Shown here: piece by piece, positions 11,312 through 23,702 of the stretch
Position numbering within the stretch: the stretch's first letter is position 1
How the letters are laid out: every line of letters begins with the position of its first letter
Assembly: GCA_949317995.1 (NCBI GenBank)
Contig: OX439051.1
Span: 39,187,250-39,251,249, forward strand
Source of the DNA: Acholoe squamosa
Taxonomy: Eukaryota > Annelida > Polychaeta > Phyllodocida > Polynoidae
Direction: 5' to 3'
Length of the DNA stretch: 64,000 nt
Translations under genes and position numbers: made by a program
Notes under the pieces: generated by a model
The model's database searches: none
What the model was told of the DNA's origin: nothing
The model's input: only the letters and a program-made list of their open reading frames with translations

Positions 11312-11419
11312 GGTTGCCATGGCAACCACCTCTCAGCCAATCAGAGATTGAGAAACAGGGTCACATGTCCATATATGGTCATGGGCGTGGCTTCCAGTGA
11401 AATGCTGAACTCTGATTGG
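11312..11419 (+). promoter_or_regulatory. Promoter-like cluster upstream of the SMase-like gene
   Basis: Within 108 bases there are a perfect palindromic RFX X-box (GTTGCCATGGCAAC, 11313-11326), a CCAAT box (11337-11341), a perfect SRF CArG box (CCATATATGG, 11369-11378), a GC/CACCC-type GGGCGTGGC (11383-11391) and an inverted CCAAT (ATTGG, 11415-11419). The ATG of the next gene is about 490 bases downstream, leaving room for a 5' UTR. The motifs are seen directly; promoter activity is inferred. Confidence 0.45.
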
Positions 11420-11907
11420 TCGAGAGGTCGGGGTCAAAAGGTCACTTGCAATTCGTAAGTAGGTCCATCAGATTTCAGTAGCTGTAGTTATGCGTTGAGT
11501 TAAACCCTATATACTACTTACACACTTTATCAAAATTTTATGTTTATAGGAGATGAGTAAATCTGTAGAGAGAACATTTGGTACACATTCTGGAGGCACG
11601 CCATAGTATAAAGCTTACTGTAATTGACCATTCAAGCACAGGGGATTCATCTAAGTGCATGTCTCATTTCGATGCAAGGTTAGCACCCAACTTAAACTTA
11701 GAAACTCTCTTTTAAATTTATGGTCTAAAATTAGCACTGGTTTAAGCGCAAGGTCAAACAGGTGACTTTAAAACTGCATGTTTGTTTAAACAGGTAATTA
11801 TGGTAAGTCTAACTCAGCCAGGAAAAAAGTTCATGAAACTCTGCCTCTATACTTGGATATTAATTAACCAATCTCACATCTCTCTCATTTTTAACATCAG
11901 AAACACA

Positions 11908-14900
11908 ATGTGGCTATTCTGTTGTCTCCTGGTGATGGCCATATTGGTGCTGAGTCATGTGACCCAGGGTCACGTGACCGGTGTGCCATGCGGACCTGAT
12001 GCCCTATGTACCGAAGGCACGAGCTGCCACCCGACCCTGGAGGCATGTGTGCCTGACCCTGTACCCCTGGATAGGCCCAGTGTCTTCCTAGGTAAGTCTA
12101 ATAGTGTAAGTCGCCCCTGACTCGACACTACTAAATGAATACCTTGGACATATACCAAGCATTACTGATAAGTTCTGAATGTAACCTATGATAAATCGGT
12201 GGTCTACTCAATGTATACCAATGTGTCTGGTGGTCGAGTCAGGGGCGACTTACCCTAACCATTTGATTGAAGGCAACTTACCTTCATTCCTTAATTGCCA
12301 TGTGACACTTATAAAGTGCTTTTCAGTATACAAACTGGGAATGCCCTTTAAGAATCTCGTAGTGTTGGTATGAGACCACATACACTTATTTGTTACAGCT
12401 GCATCCATGCGCCATCATGGCAAATGGGTATGAGGCTTGTCATTCTTTCTTTTTTCTTTTTTTTCAATTCTGGTAGGTAATGTCAGAAGTGATATCCATA
12501 TTGGCCAACCAATATTAACCTGTTGCCCTGGGTTTCACACTGTAGGGTGACACTTGCAATAGTGAAACAGCATTCTTTTTAATCCATTTTACTAAATATT
12601 CTGATGATTTGTTTTTCTAAATTTTAAAAGCGTAATAGATGTTCTTGGGCGAATTAGAGATCAAGGCTTGAATTCTGCTCAGATGAAGTACAGAAGCAAA
12701 TCCCACCAAACTTAACCCTTCCTTTACCAAGGCATTTTGAGCTGATTTTCAGCCTCTAGGGGGTGTCATTATCTCTCAAAAACTCTGTTGGAATTATATT
12801 GATATTCCTACTAGAAGCTAAGTAGTGATGATACTAGGTAAGCATATGGGCAGAAAATTAAGGAATCCTGATTGTCTTATTCTATCTTGATAAGGGAGAT
12901 AGCATAGTGATAACCAAGTCATGTCATACATAATTTATCATTGTGAAGAATGGTGAGTTAATTGAACTTCAAACATGAATATTTCAGGACTTCCTTCATC
13001 AATTGAGATGAAATAAAGACCATATTTTAGATAATTTTGGATATTTTCAAAATTTCAAATAAAATGGTCACATTCTGGTTGCCATGGAAAACACCCCATT
13101 ATTCCAAATGGGAATTTTTGCCACAATCATTTTTGGAAATCCCTTCAGGAACTCAGAACTGAAGAGAGAGCTCGAAAATTCCCTCTAGAACCAATTTTAC
13201 AATATAAACATTTTATTTCTGTGGTTATTTTCCTACAAAACTGTATTTACTTGCATTATAAGTATTTATGATAGGATATAACACATTTAGAGCTTATTTG
13301 CCATTTTCAGTTGCACAACGCAACCTATGTTTGACAAGCAATTACAGCAAAACTGTCATTTTAAAGCCTGTGACCTAAACCTTAAAAATGATTTCCCCCC
13401 TGGAGGCATATTTTCTCTCAACTGGTCACAAATATTGGGAGAGACTACATGTAATGGTTTGAGGTATGTAGAGACCACATGCCATAGGACAACTTCTGAA
13501 AAAAATCGTGAGATTTCATTTATTGAGGGAGAGCTGGGGTGCTCAAAATCGGTCGAAAATCGGCGATTTTTTCGCAGAAATGCATGATCGGTAAGGGAAG
13601 AGTTAAAATGTAGTGTCCCTGAGTAACCCACCAAGACTACATCCATGGATCATACAGGATTAAAAGCAGCATAATAGGATTCTCTGTTCTTGAAAATCTG
13701 AATCAGGTTGTGACCGGAATGCCTCAGACTGTGGCTACTTTGGATTTGACTATGATGGCAGTTATTACCATGGAAACAACCAGTGGTGTGATGCTGCTGA
13801 AAATGTCCGCTGTGTATCAAAGGTGGCACCACCTGTCCCTAGGCCAAGTAGTTCTCATGAACTCCACATGGGGGCATACAATATTTGGGAGTGCCCATTT
13901 ACAATCACTCAGGATGGACAGAGGGAGAGGACATGCAGGATCCCCCGGGAGCTTACCTTAGGTTGGCCTCAACTAGATGTCATAACTTTTCAGGTAGGGA
14001 TATGTTAGGACTTTTGTGATATTCCTAAGCATCTGTCTACTTATCATTGCTTATGTAATATTAACCTTTGTACTAAGGAATGAAAAGCGCTTATTTGAAT
14101 AAAACATATATCCTGGTGCTCTTTTGACTGTTGTGTTTAATTGAGCTCTATCTAGTGTGTTACCCCTGTGCTCATAGAATAAGGTACAAATGGAAGGAAT
14201 AAAGTAATAGTAGCTATATAGCCTTTCTGAATTACTCCACATATTTGGAAGACTAATATTTGCTCTATAACTGCCAGACAAGTTTTAGATTTGTATAAAA
14301 TTTATGTTTTCATACAAACTTCTTCAAAAAAATCAAAAAGTGTCAAGGACCCTTTTTTGGCCAGGATATGTGTCTGTCCACTCTCATGATATTTATGCTT
14401 TACTTTGTGGCATCCATACACCAAACATTTTTGTTTACCTTCTTTCCAGGAAACCTTTATGGGTGGGTGCTGGCCTACTCAGGCCTCAATGCGTGACCTG
14501 ATGACACAGCATGGCTTCCCTTACCACACAAAGACAGTGGATGGTGTTAATGTGATCAATGGCGGCATCTGGATTGCCTCACGGTGGCCAATCATTGAAC
14601 AGGACCAGTTTGTTTATAAATCAGTCCTCCTATATAGCTGGGACTTCTTCTCCTCAAAGGGTGTCTCTTATGCAAAGGTTGGTTGTTTGTTTCTCTTATC
14701 AAGATTATTTATAGATGGTAGTGTTTATATATGCATGAATGGCTTAGCCTAGAAAAAAGCTGTGTTTCGGGTAACATGCTCCAAATAGTAGAGGCATGTA
14801 GGTCAAATTTTCTTTTTTTTTTCTTTAGTATCCAAGGCTTCAAATAATCATAATTTGCTAGGTTTACAATGGTTATTGTGATAAATGTTTATTTCCCACA

Positions 14901-16229
14901 TGGAATATGATAACGTGATGAGAATATAAGTATATGAATTATCATATAAAAACTTTCACCCTGATCAAAAAGTTAATCAACTGAGGGATACACAAAATAT
15001 ACCCTAAAGTTGGTAACATGAATAGATTTATTTTCGTATTGCAGATTGTCAAGACAGTTGATGGTGAGTCACGGACCTACCACATTATGGGTACCCACAT
15101 GCAGGCAGGCGGTGGTGACAAGGGTAGTATAGTTCGACAGAAACAAGTTGCTGAATGGGCAGAATTTGTCAGACATAAGACCCTACCCTCTGGTGAAGCA
15201 GTGATCTATGCAGGAGACTTCAATGTCCATTCTGTCCATGATCCCGATGTTCTAGCCAATGTGACCAGAACTCTGAGCTCTGTTGTACCACCATTACTGG
15301 ACGATGAACCACCAGTCACTCCACCTAGTGTGAACAAGGTAAACTAGTACACTAATCTTGTCAGTGGGGTTTTTCAGAAGCAGGTAATCATCATCATCAT
15401 CGTCATCATCATCATCATCATCATCATCATCTGTCAACCAAAACAGATAAAACATGAGAGATTATCAAGGGATGTGATTGTAGGCTGATACATATGTAGT
15501 TTGCAATAGAATAACTCCTTACACCAAGATTACTAGACCCAATAGCATTCCAGCAGTCCTGATATAATTAGAGTTGGAATATACAAAATACAATATTGTT
15601 AGAAGGTACGCTGGTCACCTTCAGTGTCAGCATGAATTCAGGAATGATGAGTGTGCTCACAATGGCTACACTGTAAAAAATAACTGTTGAAACTACCAGG
15701 GATCCTCATAAAACATTGAACCACCGTAATTGCATGCCAGGGAACTAGTGTAGCTTTTACAAGAACCCCCAGGTGGCAGTACACTGGTACACAAATGTAC
15801 AAGGAATCTCGGTGATGGATCTCTGGTAACTCTGGGATAAGGATTCTGTCGTTATTTTGATGACATTTTTACAGTGAACATTAATTTATATATGTTTTAT
15901 GGTTACAGGCATTACAGCACTGTGTCATACTTCGTCATAACTCTAACCGATAACTTCTAAGTCCCACAATTTATACATTACTTTTACAGATGCATTATGC
16001 CAATGACCAGATAGACTACACCATGTACAGTGCCAACCACTTGGCACCTACCTACGCTGTTCAGCGCTTCCTGAATCCCGAGGATGATCCATTCCCCATC
16101 TGTTGGTGTGAGGTGTGTCCCTGGCCCAGGGATTATGTGTACCCTGAGAAAGGGCCAGGCTGTTGGTCGGTGAGGATGAGAGAAAGGCTCTCTGACCACA
16201 GACCGATCTATGGAAAGTTCATATTTTAA
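11908..16229 (+). CDS. Secreted sphingomyelinase C-like EEP phosphodiesterase, five exons
   Basis: Exons are 11908-12091, 13707-13993, 14450-14677, 15045-15338 and 15990-16229, all with GT-AG introns in compatible phases (1, 0, 0, 0), giving 410 residues. Residues 1-21 form a signal peptide. Residues 26-100 are cysteine-rich (two clusters, one per exon). The rest is an endonuclease/exonuclease/phosphatase fold with the metal-site motifs of neutral sphingomyelinase C: AYNIWE (118-123), DVITFQE with the metal Glu at 158, NGGIWIASRWPI (194-205), GTHMQ (His251), AGDFNVH (Asp291, Asn293) and LSDHRPI (Asp400, His401) near the C-terminus. All expected catalytic positions are present. The family hydrolyses sphingomyelin to ceramide and phosphocholine; secretion is predicted from the signal peptide. 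Closest in type to the bacterial secreted enzymes, some of which are haemolysins, but the introns show this is a eukaryotic gene. An ATTAAA signal lies at 16243-16248. The substrate could be another phosphodiester. Confidence 0.85.
12712..13606. mobile_element. Complete piggyBac-like MITE in intron 1 of the SMase-like gene
   Basis: The element is bounded by TTAA on both sides (12712-12715 and 13603-13606) with inverted ends CCCTTCCTTTACC and GGTAAGGGAAGAG. It is about 890 bp, has no transposase frame, and shares its terminal sequence with 23703-24515 and 59402-60228 and its interior with 18045-18625. TTAA targets and C(C/T)C-type ends are characteristic of piggyBac transposons. It carries a half-palindromic X-box (GTTGCCATGGAAAAC, about 13078). 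It lies wholly in the intron, 100 bp before exon 2. Confidence 0.7.
15387..15431. repeat. (ATC)n microsatellite in intron 4
   Basis: About 15 ATC triplets with one interruption (CGTC), lying in intron 4 of the SMase-like gene. Confidence 0.95.
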
Positions 16230-16248
16230 GGAAATGAAGTAAATTAAA

Positions 16249-18044
16249 TAGCTGTATGAAAAAAAAGTCATTGTTTTTGTGGTTAGCTATTAACTTGCGA
16301 AAGGTTTAATGTCCCCCCGGCAGCATGATGGGTATAAAGTTTACTTTTCTTTGGGCAAATTTGGCGAAGTATAGACCCTTGGTAAAGGAATGTCAGTCTA
16401 AATTTGGACATTTGTTATGGCGGGTTGGCTGAAAAAGTTTACCAGAAGAACACATATATGTATAACCAAGATACAGAGAGCAGAATGCTGAGGGACTTTT
16501 ATCTTTAAAAAAGTTCTCAAATCTCGAACAGGTTTCCATAGAGGGGTTAAGAGGAAGCATGCGATCCTAAATCCCTCATCTACCCCACACTTTTTAATGG
16601 AAAGCAGAGAAGTCCTGTTGGTATGCATACTATTATTATGAGAAGATAGTAGAAGAGACCTGAGTCTGAGTAAGTCCGTAAAGCATTGATGAGCTCTGAG
16701 TAGCTCACGTCAGGTACTTCTACCTCTGGGACATGCTCCCTCTGTCACGCCCCCTACCACCAACGCCCCACAATACCAAACTATTAACGACTGCTGGGAA
16801 ACTGGCTGTAGGGACCAGGAACAGTCTTGTGACGTTATGAACCAGAGTATGACGTCACAAGGAGCATCTTTCTTTATTTCATATGGAGGAAGAACGTACA
16901 TTAGAAGTATATTTGAGGAAAATGATTGCTCAAATTAAACCAATAAGTGTAGCCCATAGGTTATTAATTACATGTTTATGTTTTTGTGTTGTTATAGTTA
17001 ACAGTAACTCACATAATGGGCCGTCTAAAATTATGTCACAACTCAAAAATAACATTACACCTGGCTGGACCCCCCCCCCATTTAGCCATAATATCGACCA
17101 GAGTAACTGGGATTTGGGGGTAAAATAAAATCTTACCTGACTATATGGGCAGGGGGTGGGGCATTGGGGACGCATTTACACCCCAATCCCCTACACTTTA
17201 TTTTTGGGCTGCTCCACCCCAGCTGTAATGTGGACCTTGGCAGGTGGTTGATGTCTACCTGATCATCTGTCACACATAGCTGCATACCTCTAGCTCACAC
17301 CTTCCTAGTAATAGACCTGCATTGTAGTTGCACTGGCCAAACTATTTCTGGCCAGAACGTCAGGTCATATGGGGATCAAACAACACACCCTAGGCTAGCC
17401 TCTACCCTCAGCTGACCAATTATACCACATAGTCTATAGGAACCCCTAATGGGGAGCAGTAGTTTCATTGCATATGTGACATGTACTGGGAATAGGGACC
17501 TTATTGCACCCTGCACTAAGGGCCCTTTTCGCAGATCCTGTCACATATTATACCCCAGATCCCTCTATGAATGAATAACCATCAGATCATTGAATATGCA
17601 TATATATACTTGTGATAATCAAATAATTCATTTGCAGTGACACCAAGATAAATTTAGGTAGATTCTAGGGGTCCTTTACAAACATAGGGTTCCGCTTGTT
17701 GTTGCCATGGTCTATACACAGTGGTGAGCTTTAGTCGAATCTACTCCTTAGACATTAGGCATGACCCAACCTGGGCCGTAATTTATGGACGGCCCCTAAC
17801 AAAACTGTATTTGTGCATCCTCCGTAACCCTTAAGGACCGCATTCAATTCCCATGGATGAACCATCTGTGTCCCTTCATCCGTTTTACCCCATATAAATT
17901 AATGGTAAATAAAGAAGATACAACCCTTTACCAATACCACATTCAGGCATCATGACCACAGTTTGGATAATTATTAATATTAAATCAATGTGGTGTGCAC
18001 CCCATACAGGTTAAACCTTTTTCCTTATATAATATTCTCTTTTA
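16249..18044. other. Intergenic, no gene seen
   Basis: No convincing coding exon. A block at about 17480-17550 recurs inverted at 40550-40612 and in diverged form at 20580-20635 (core AAGGGCCCTTAGTGCAGGG in one orientation), marking an old dispersed repeat. Confidence 0.5.
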
Positions 18045-18625
18045 CCTCATTATGGGGGAGAACGTGCCTCCGGGGGGGATTTTATTACTGGCTTTCGCCA
18101 CCAGGGGACAGTACAATGGGTTAAACACTGACAAATATGCTGAAAAATGGTTTAGACCAATTTTCGATAAGGAATCCACTGAAAAATGTTCCACTGAAAA
18201 TGTTCCATTTTTGGAACGTTGGTTGCCATGGAAACATAGAAAATTGGTAGATAAGGCAATTTCTGGTTGCCATGGAAACCACTGCCCTATTTCACTTGGG
18301 AATTTTTGCTACTGACCTTTTTCAAAATTCCTTCAGGAACCCAGAACCGAAAACAGAACTCAAAAATTCCCTCTAGAACTTTTTTTATGACAAAAACATC
18401 ACAAATTTCTTTGGTTATTTTTCTGAAAAATTGTATTTTTTGCATTATTAGTGTTTATGATATGATATAATGGATTTAGAGCTTATTTCCCATTTTCAGT
18501 TTTGCACAAGCAATTACATCAAAACTATTGGGTATATTTGCGCTCAAGATATCTCATTTTAAAGCCCATGACTTGAAACTTAAAAATACATTTTCCCTCA
18601 GGAGGCATGTTTTCCCTCACCTCGC
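18045..18625. mobile_element. Diverged, truncated copy of the piggyBac-like MITE
   Basis: This region aligns with the interior of 12712-13606, for example TCCCTCTAGAAC and TTTAGAGCTTATTT, in the same orientation but with many substitutions. It contains two half X-boxes (GTTGCCATGGAAAC near 18223 and 18267). The terminal inverted repeats are not both recognisable. Confidence 0.6.
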
Positions 18626-19097
18626 CACATCTATGTACTGGCAATAGGCCTAGCTATTGGAACAAAGACTGCTTCAAGACAGTGTTTGCATTCAGAGCAA
18701 GGTAGTTATAAATTATGTAGATTAAGAGTTGATACATGCTCCCTCCCCTTAGAAAAACAAACAAACAAACAACTCCACATTTCCTTTTCCTATCTAGATA
18801 GTTTAATTATAATCGCCATTGATTGAACCAAGCTCGAGGCGTGTAATGGTAATTAGAAACATGTTTTGAAGCTTCAACAGACAGCAGACGACATTTTGGT
18901 TGGCGCCATTTCTTGTGCAACTTTGGTGCCATTCTACACTATTTTGATGTTTCAGGATCAAATGACGGGTCCATTTTCTGGTGTGAGATCTAGTTATGTG
19001 ACATCTCGAATGATTTCACTGGGGAAAAAAATCATGATTGCTTGTAACATTGTGTTAGTAGCCTATGGGTTCTTCCTCGTGACCAGCATAGTATAGA
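18626..19097. other. Intergenic, no gene seen
   Basis: A 76-codon frame starting at 18866 has one hydrophobic segment near its end but no recognisable family or splice context, so it is not called as a gene. Confidence 0.4.
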
Positions 19098-19375
19098 CAA
19101 ATTGTACTCTGGTGCCTGGAGGTATAAAACCTCAGGGTACCACAATATAGGAAGCAGCTAAGCAAAGTGGTCTTAGACTGTGGTTATCTAACTCCCACTA
19201 TGCCCCTTTAAGTCGAGGTAACAGGAAATGGAACAGGAAATACTACTTGCTCTTCATAGCTTGCATGTAGTCTGAAGCATGCTTGCAGAATAACAAGTTC
19301 ATGTTCATTCTAGTGGTATAGTGCCGTAATATGGCTGAGGTACAAGTGTCGACAAATTGATACCTTGCAAACTGT
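19098..19375. repeat. Dispersed repeat, partner 38182-38450
   Basis: Shares ordered blocks with 38182-38450, including GAGGTATAAA, CCTCAGGGTACCAC and AGGAAGCAGC, then TCCCACTATGCC and further weaker similarity. Identity is moderate with small indels. The start GGTATAAAACCTCAGGGTACC is itself a short inverted repeat around GGTACC. No coding content. Confidence 0.7.
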
Positions 19376-20978
19376 CTTACCCATCACAGGGTCTTGATAT
19401 TGACAAATCTAGGTGACAAGGTTGCATCAGTGCTCAACCTCTGAGTCATTAAGGTATGCCCAAGGATGGACAAGTTTTAACTTCTTATTGACAAGTTTTA
19501 ATCTTCATGCTAATCATAAAGATGACCGTACTGACCCATATGTTTGGGATTTACTTTCAATGTTGCAGAATTAAAGATTAAAACTAATATTCCAGAAGGA
19601 TCACTCTTGATAAAAACATTCAATTATCTTTAAATATTGACAGTGTAAGGTGGTACACTTATGCTGTATTATTGTGAATGGTACAACGCTTACAGACTTT
19701 CATTGATAAAATACCTTGAAAATTAATATACAAAATTTTATCATGATCAAAATCAGAGTGGTACACTGTGATATTTTTCAGGGAATTTCCGTTAATGCAG
19801 CAGTGTTTTAACAGTGGTGTAGTAGAGTGTATGTATGAGGTCATGTTTCGCCAAGATCAAGATCTTGGTCGAGGCATCATGTAGCCCTTAGGGTGTTAAC
19901 AATAATTGCATAAGTCCAGGCCCTAATGAGGTATACTGATTATTGTACACAACTGAACAACGAGGTGTCTATTTGAAGTAGATAGGTGAATGAATCTATA
20001 GATGACAATGGTCATTACTACATTAGTCTGTAGGTAGAATGTCATGGTGAATTATTAATTGGACAATTTTCCTGGAGCTCATTGACTCCCTGGGTCACAA
20101 TGCCATGTGAGAGCTTCAACAGCTGTTTACCTAAATATTTCAAAGCGGGCTATAAAACCCGTAGGGTTAAAACCTAAACGTTTGACATAAAAAAATGACT
20201 AAATTATGCTATGAATTATCAATACATTTTCCATTTAATAGAAGCGTTCGGGATTTTATAGCTGATATGTTTGTCAAAATGGTGATAAATGATGAGAACT
20301 AACTGAGGATTAGCAAAAGTAGCAAAGGCAGAGCTGGATTTTAGACCATAAAAAGTCTCCACTGTGGCGGTCGGGCGACCTTTTGCTTATCCGACCGATT
20401 TTTTTCTATAAGCCGTGGGTCCACTATGCAATATATATAGCCTGTGTGATCTTGAGCTAGCTGCATACAAATAGTGCACATGGAGGGAGTTGTATGATCT
20501 GTTGCTTAGTGAACCCCACTATCAAAATTATCATTCCTGCAATTACTTGAAAAGCAAAAGTTAATGTGATCTGCTAAAAGGGGTCTTAGTGAAGAGTACA
20601 ATAAGGCCCCCTTTCCCAGTACATGTCACATGATTATCATCCATGAGTTAGTCTGATGCAACTTCAGACCCATTGCAACCTCTAGTTTCAAAAAGATTTA
20701 GTCTCATAGTGGACTTTGGCCTTATACTTTTGCAATATTATAGATTATCGGATTAGCAAAAATTTGCCCAACCAAGGTCAGATTAGCACTTACCAATTTG
20801 ATATATCATAAATCGTCGGATTAGGGCTATTCTGAACTATTGTACGCCTGTGGAACAAGTGCTTTGATCCGACAAATCGATCGGATTAGCAGAAAATGGA
20901 CCCAACCAGTGTATTGGAGCCAGCAGTTCTCTAAGTGTGCACCTTATTTTTTATCATATACACACCTTAGGTCAATTC
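19376..20978. other. Intergenic, no gene seen
   Basis: AT-rich sequence without recognisable coding or RNA features. 20340-20410 and 20700-20890 carry diverged GTCGGATTAGC-like motifs from old repeats. Confidence 0.4.
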
Positions 20979-21162
20979 GGGCTTCCCTAGCCCACTTAAA
21001 AGGGTCTATTTCTCTTCTTTCCTATCCCCTCAGGATTGGTGTGGTGCACATATGCGCGGGCACCACAACATTCCTCTGTGAAATTGTGTAATGTATTTCT
21101 CGCCATGAATATGACCTTAGCTGTCGAAATGGCGTTAAACATCTATTACTCACTCACTCTCT
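20979..21162 (+). mobile_element. SINE-like 3' tail repeat, partner 54351-54534
   Basis: About 184 bp matching 54351-54534 at roughly 90 percent or better, both ending in GTTAAACATCTATTACTC or its GCATTAAAC variant followed by an ACTC tetramer tail. A conserved body ending at one fixed point in a short simple repeat is the signature of a SINE or LINE 3' end. No RNA polymerase III A/B boxes were identified, so the head of the element is not assigned. Confidence 0.6.
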
Positions 21163-22120
21163 TAGGTCAATTATCTATGGTTGGGGCCTAAGAGCCTTGA
21201 CATTCCTTGTACCTACAGTGGTGACCCCCTGTGGCTGTTTCAGACACTAATCTAATGATATAGCACACTGGGGTGATTTATGTATAATACCAATTTACTA
21301 TGCTGAAGGCAGGTAAGTCGGGCCCCAGGACATGGATAATAAACCTCCCCTAGAGAGGTCTCCTCACTCTGCGTCACGTATGTGTGACGTAATTTAGCAC
21401 TCATTTCATGTAGGCGGCAGCTCCTTTATCAGACTTTGGTAACTGCCTGTATTAGGGAGTGGTCATTACTTTAACAACAGGGGGGTGGGAGGGAGATAGG
21501 TGGATTTTCGTGTGTATGTGGCAAAAATCTCTCCATCACCCTCAGAAGGATCTAATTTTTGCCCCCCCCTTAATTCCGAGGTAGGATGCGGGCCTTTTTG
21601 CTAAAAGTTATTTTTGTTCCCAACTAAGAGCTGTCTGAATTTTTTTTTCTCCAATGACATTTTTTCACCTTTTCCTCCATGTTAAAGGTCATGTATTACA
21701 TGATAAATCATTTCTAGAACACCCTAGACTGTTTTTTCCATAAGGGGTACCTCCTAGCTAATATTTCAATGTCGTTCGGAGTTGAACGATTTCATAAATT
21801 TTCTGCGGGAAGGCCTACTATGAAAAATGGCAGGTTTTCTACCCACCAGGCATAATAATAATAGTAGATTAGCTAGCCTGCTAAAATACTACCTACATTC
21901 TTGTAATAACCACCATGAAAGGGGTCCCTATAGGGGACTAAGGGGTAGAAAAAAAATTGGTGCTACCTCAGAACCCTACATTACCACAGCCATCTGTGTA
22001 ATTTTAAATTCGGAAAGTGTGACTGACACTAAACTGACATTTTCCTCCATTATTCACAAACTATTGCTAATTTCTTTAATTATTCCAAGCAACCAAGGTT
22101 AGAGACTGCATCTGCTCATG
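21163..22120. other. Intergenic, no gene seen
   Basis: No coding or RNA gene recognised. A TGACGTAA half-CRE is present near 21384. Confidence 0.4.
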
Positions 22121-22972
22121 ATGAAAGTGAAATAATGAAGAAAGGTTTCCCTGGCTGGCTGTAAGGGGTGGTTCTTCAGCGTTGGTCACACTTTTGTGCC
22201 AAAACCAGGGTGGGAAAGGAAAGTGACTTCTGGTTGCCCTGGTGGAAATGAACCACATCCAGGTCACTATGTAAACAACTCAGAGGAACCCAAGCATTGC
22301 AATAGACCAGTTCCAAGCAGTTCTACCTGCAAATTATGGCCAAATTCTGCCAAAAAGGTGAGGAAATATGATGAAATTCTCCTGTAGTTGTAGAAGTGTG
22401 TGGGGGTCAGTAGAATGCTTTTTGTTTACTGATACAATGTATTTTGGATGCTGGGGGGTTAAAAAAGACCAGGTAGTAAAGTTTCCAAGCTGGTACAAGC
22501 ATTGCCTGTAGTGAGCAACACACTGCATCCCGGTCCTTCTCCCCGGGCTTTTAGCGTGGGTCACACTTTTCTTGGAATGCCGGAATCCGTCAAAATTGGT
22601 GAAAAAAAGTGCAATTTCACTGTAAAAACAGGTTACAGGTTTAGATTAGGGTCTGTAATATCTTTTAGAATGCTTTTGGAACCCTTTCAGACATTTTGAG
22701 ATGAGCCCCGGCCCCCTCCAAAGCTGGGGTGGCATGAATTTCCAAGGCCTAAAACTTGATTATTTTGGAAATTTCCATGGGTTTTCCCATGTTACAATCC
22801 TTTACAGACCTCCCGCCAGCATTTCATTCTATTTAGGTTATGTTTGAATGGACAGACTTGCCTCATTGTAAGCCTAAAGGTATTTCTGCTCAAAATTGTG
22901 ACCGACGCTAATGCGACCAAAGTACCCCTTACAGCCAGCCTGTGAAATCTTTCTTCATTATTTCACTTTCTT
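22121..22972. mobile_element. Fold-back element with about 50-bp inverted ends
   Basis: The left end 22121-22171 (ATGAAAGTGAAATAATGAAG onward, through CTGGCTGTAAGGGGT) is the reverse complement of the right end 22923-22972 with few mismatches. Inside, GCGTTGGTCACACTTTT-like and GTGACCGACGCTAA-like motifs recur in both orientations. No transposase frame is present, so it is a non-autonomous element of unknown superfamily. Confidence 0.65.
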
Positions 22973-23702
22973 CTACTTAGATAGGACTATTATCTAACCT
23001 GCTGAGCAATTTTGCACCATTGGAATTTTTCCTCCCTTCTTTAACACTCATTTCTTGCTCTAAAAGGTGTATAAAGTATATTTCCCTCCTATACAGGCCA
23101 TTCATATTTACCCATAAGATGGCCCTTTGATTCCCCTTACTAATATCAGTACCTCGGAAAACTTCTCAATACCTTTTTTTCATTAAAATTTTGCTGATCT
23201 TGATATTATGGGTTTTGACGAGGTGTTTGATCATTACTTATCTCCGTGATGGCTGTGTGTTCTGATATTTTTTCTATTACCCATAGGCTATCACTAGCAG
23301 CATATAGATGCACCATAATTTGTGTTTTCTGTAATTTCCTGTTAATTTCTTTACATTTGTACTATTGTACCAAAACATGTGAATAATGTGAAATTTATTT
23401 GTGAAGCTATGCTATGGACCCATATGGGCCTAACTGTGTATATTTATGCTGTAATTAATAGAGGAAGGTGTTTTATGTCTTAGAATGTAACATGGATGTA
23501 ATCGATTGAGTTTAAGTGGGTATTATGTTGGACTATTTTCAAAGATGTTGACACCTCTTTGGCATTGGTCACGTTTTCGGGGGTTTCCAAGGATTCAGTG
23601 AAGGCGGTCCTAACCTGGTGAAGTCACTTATAGATGGCTAAGGATCTTACAATAAACATACTGTATATCAAGCAGAGTGATTTTCAATAACATATGACCA
23701 TT
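22973..23702. other. Intergenic, no gene seen
   Basis: AT-rich sequence with no recognisable feature. Confidence 0.4.

Noticed and set aside
18866-19096. 76-codon plus-strand frame with a hydrophobic C-terminal segment
   Set aside because: Single short frame without splice sites, Kozak support or a recognisable family, in repeat-rich intergenic DNA.
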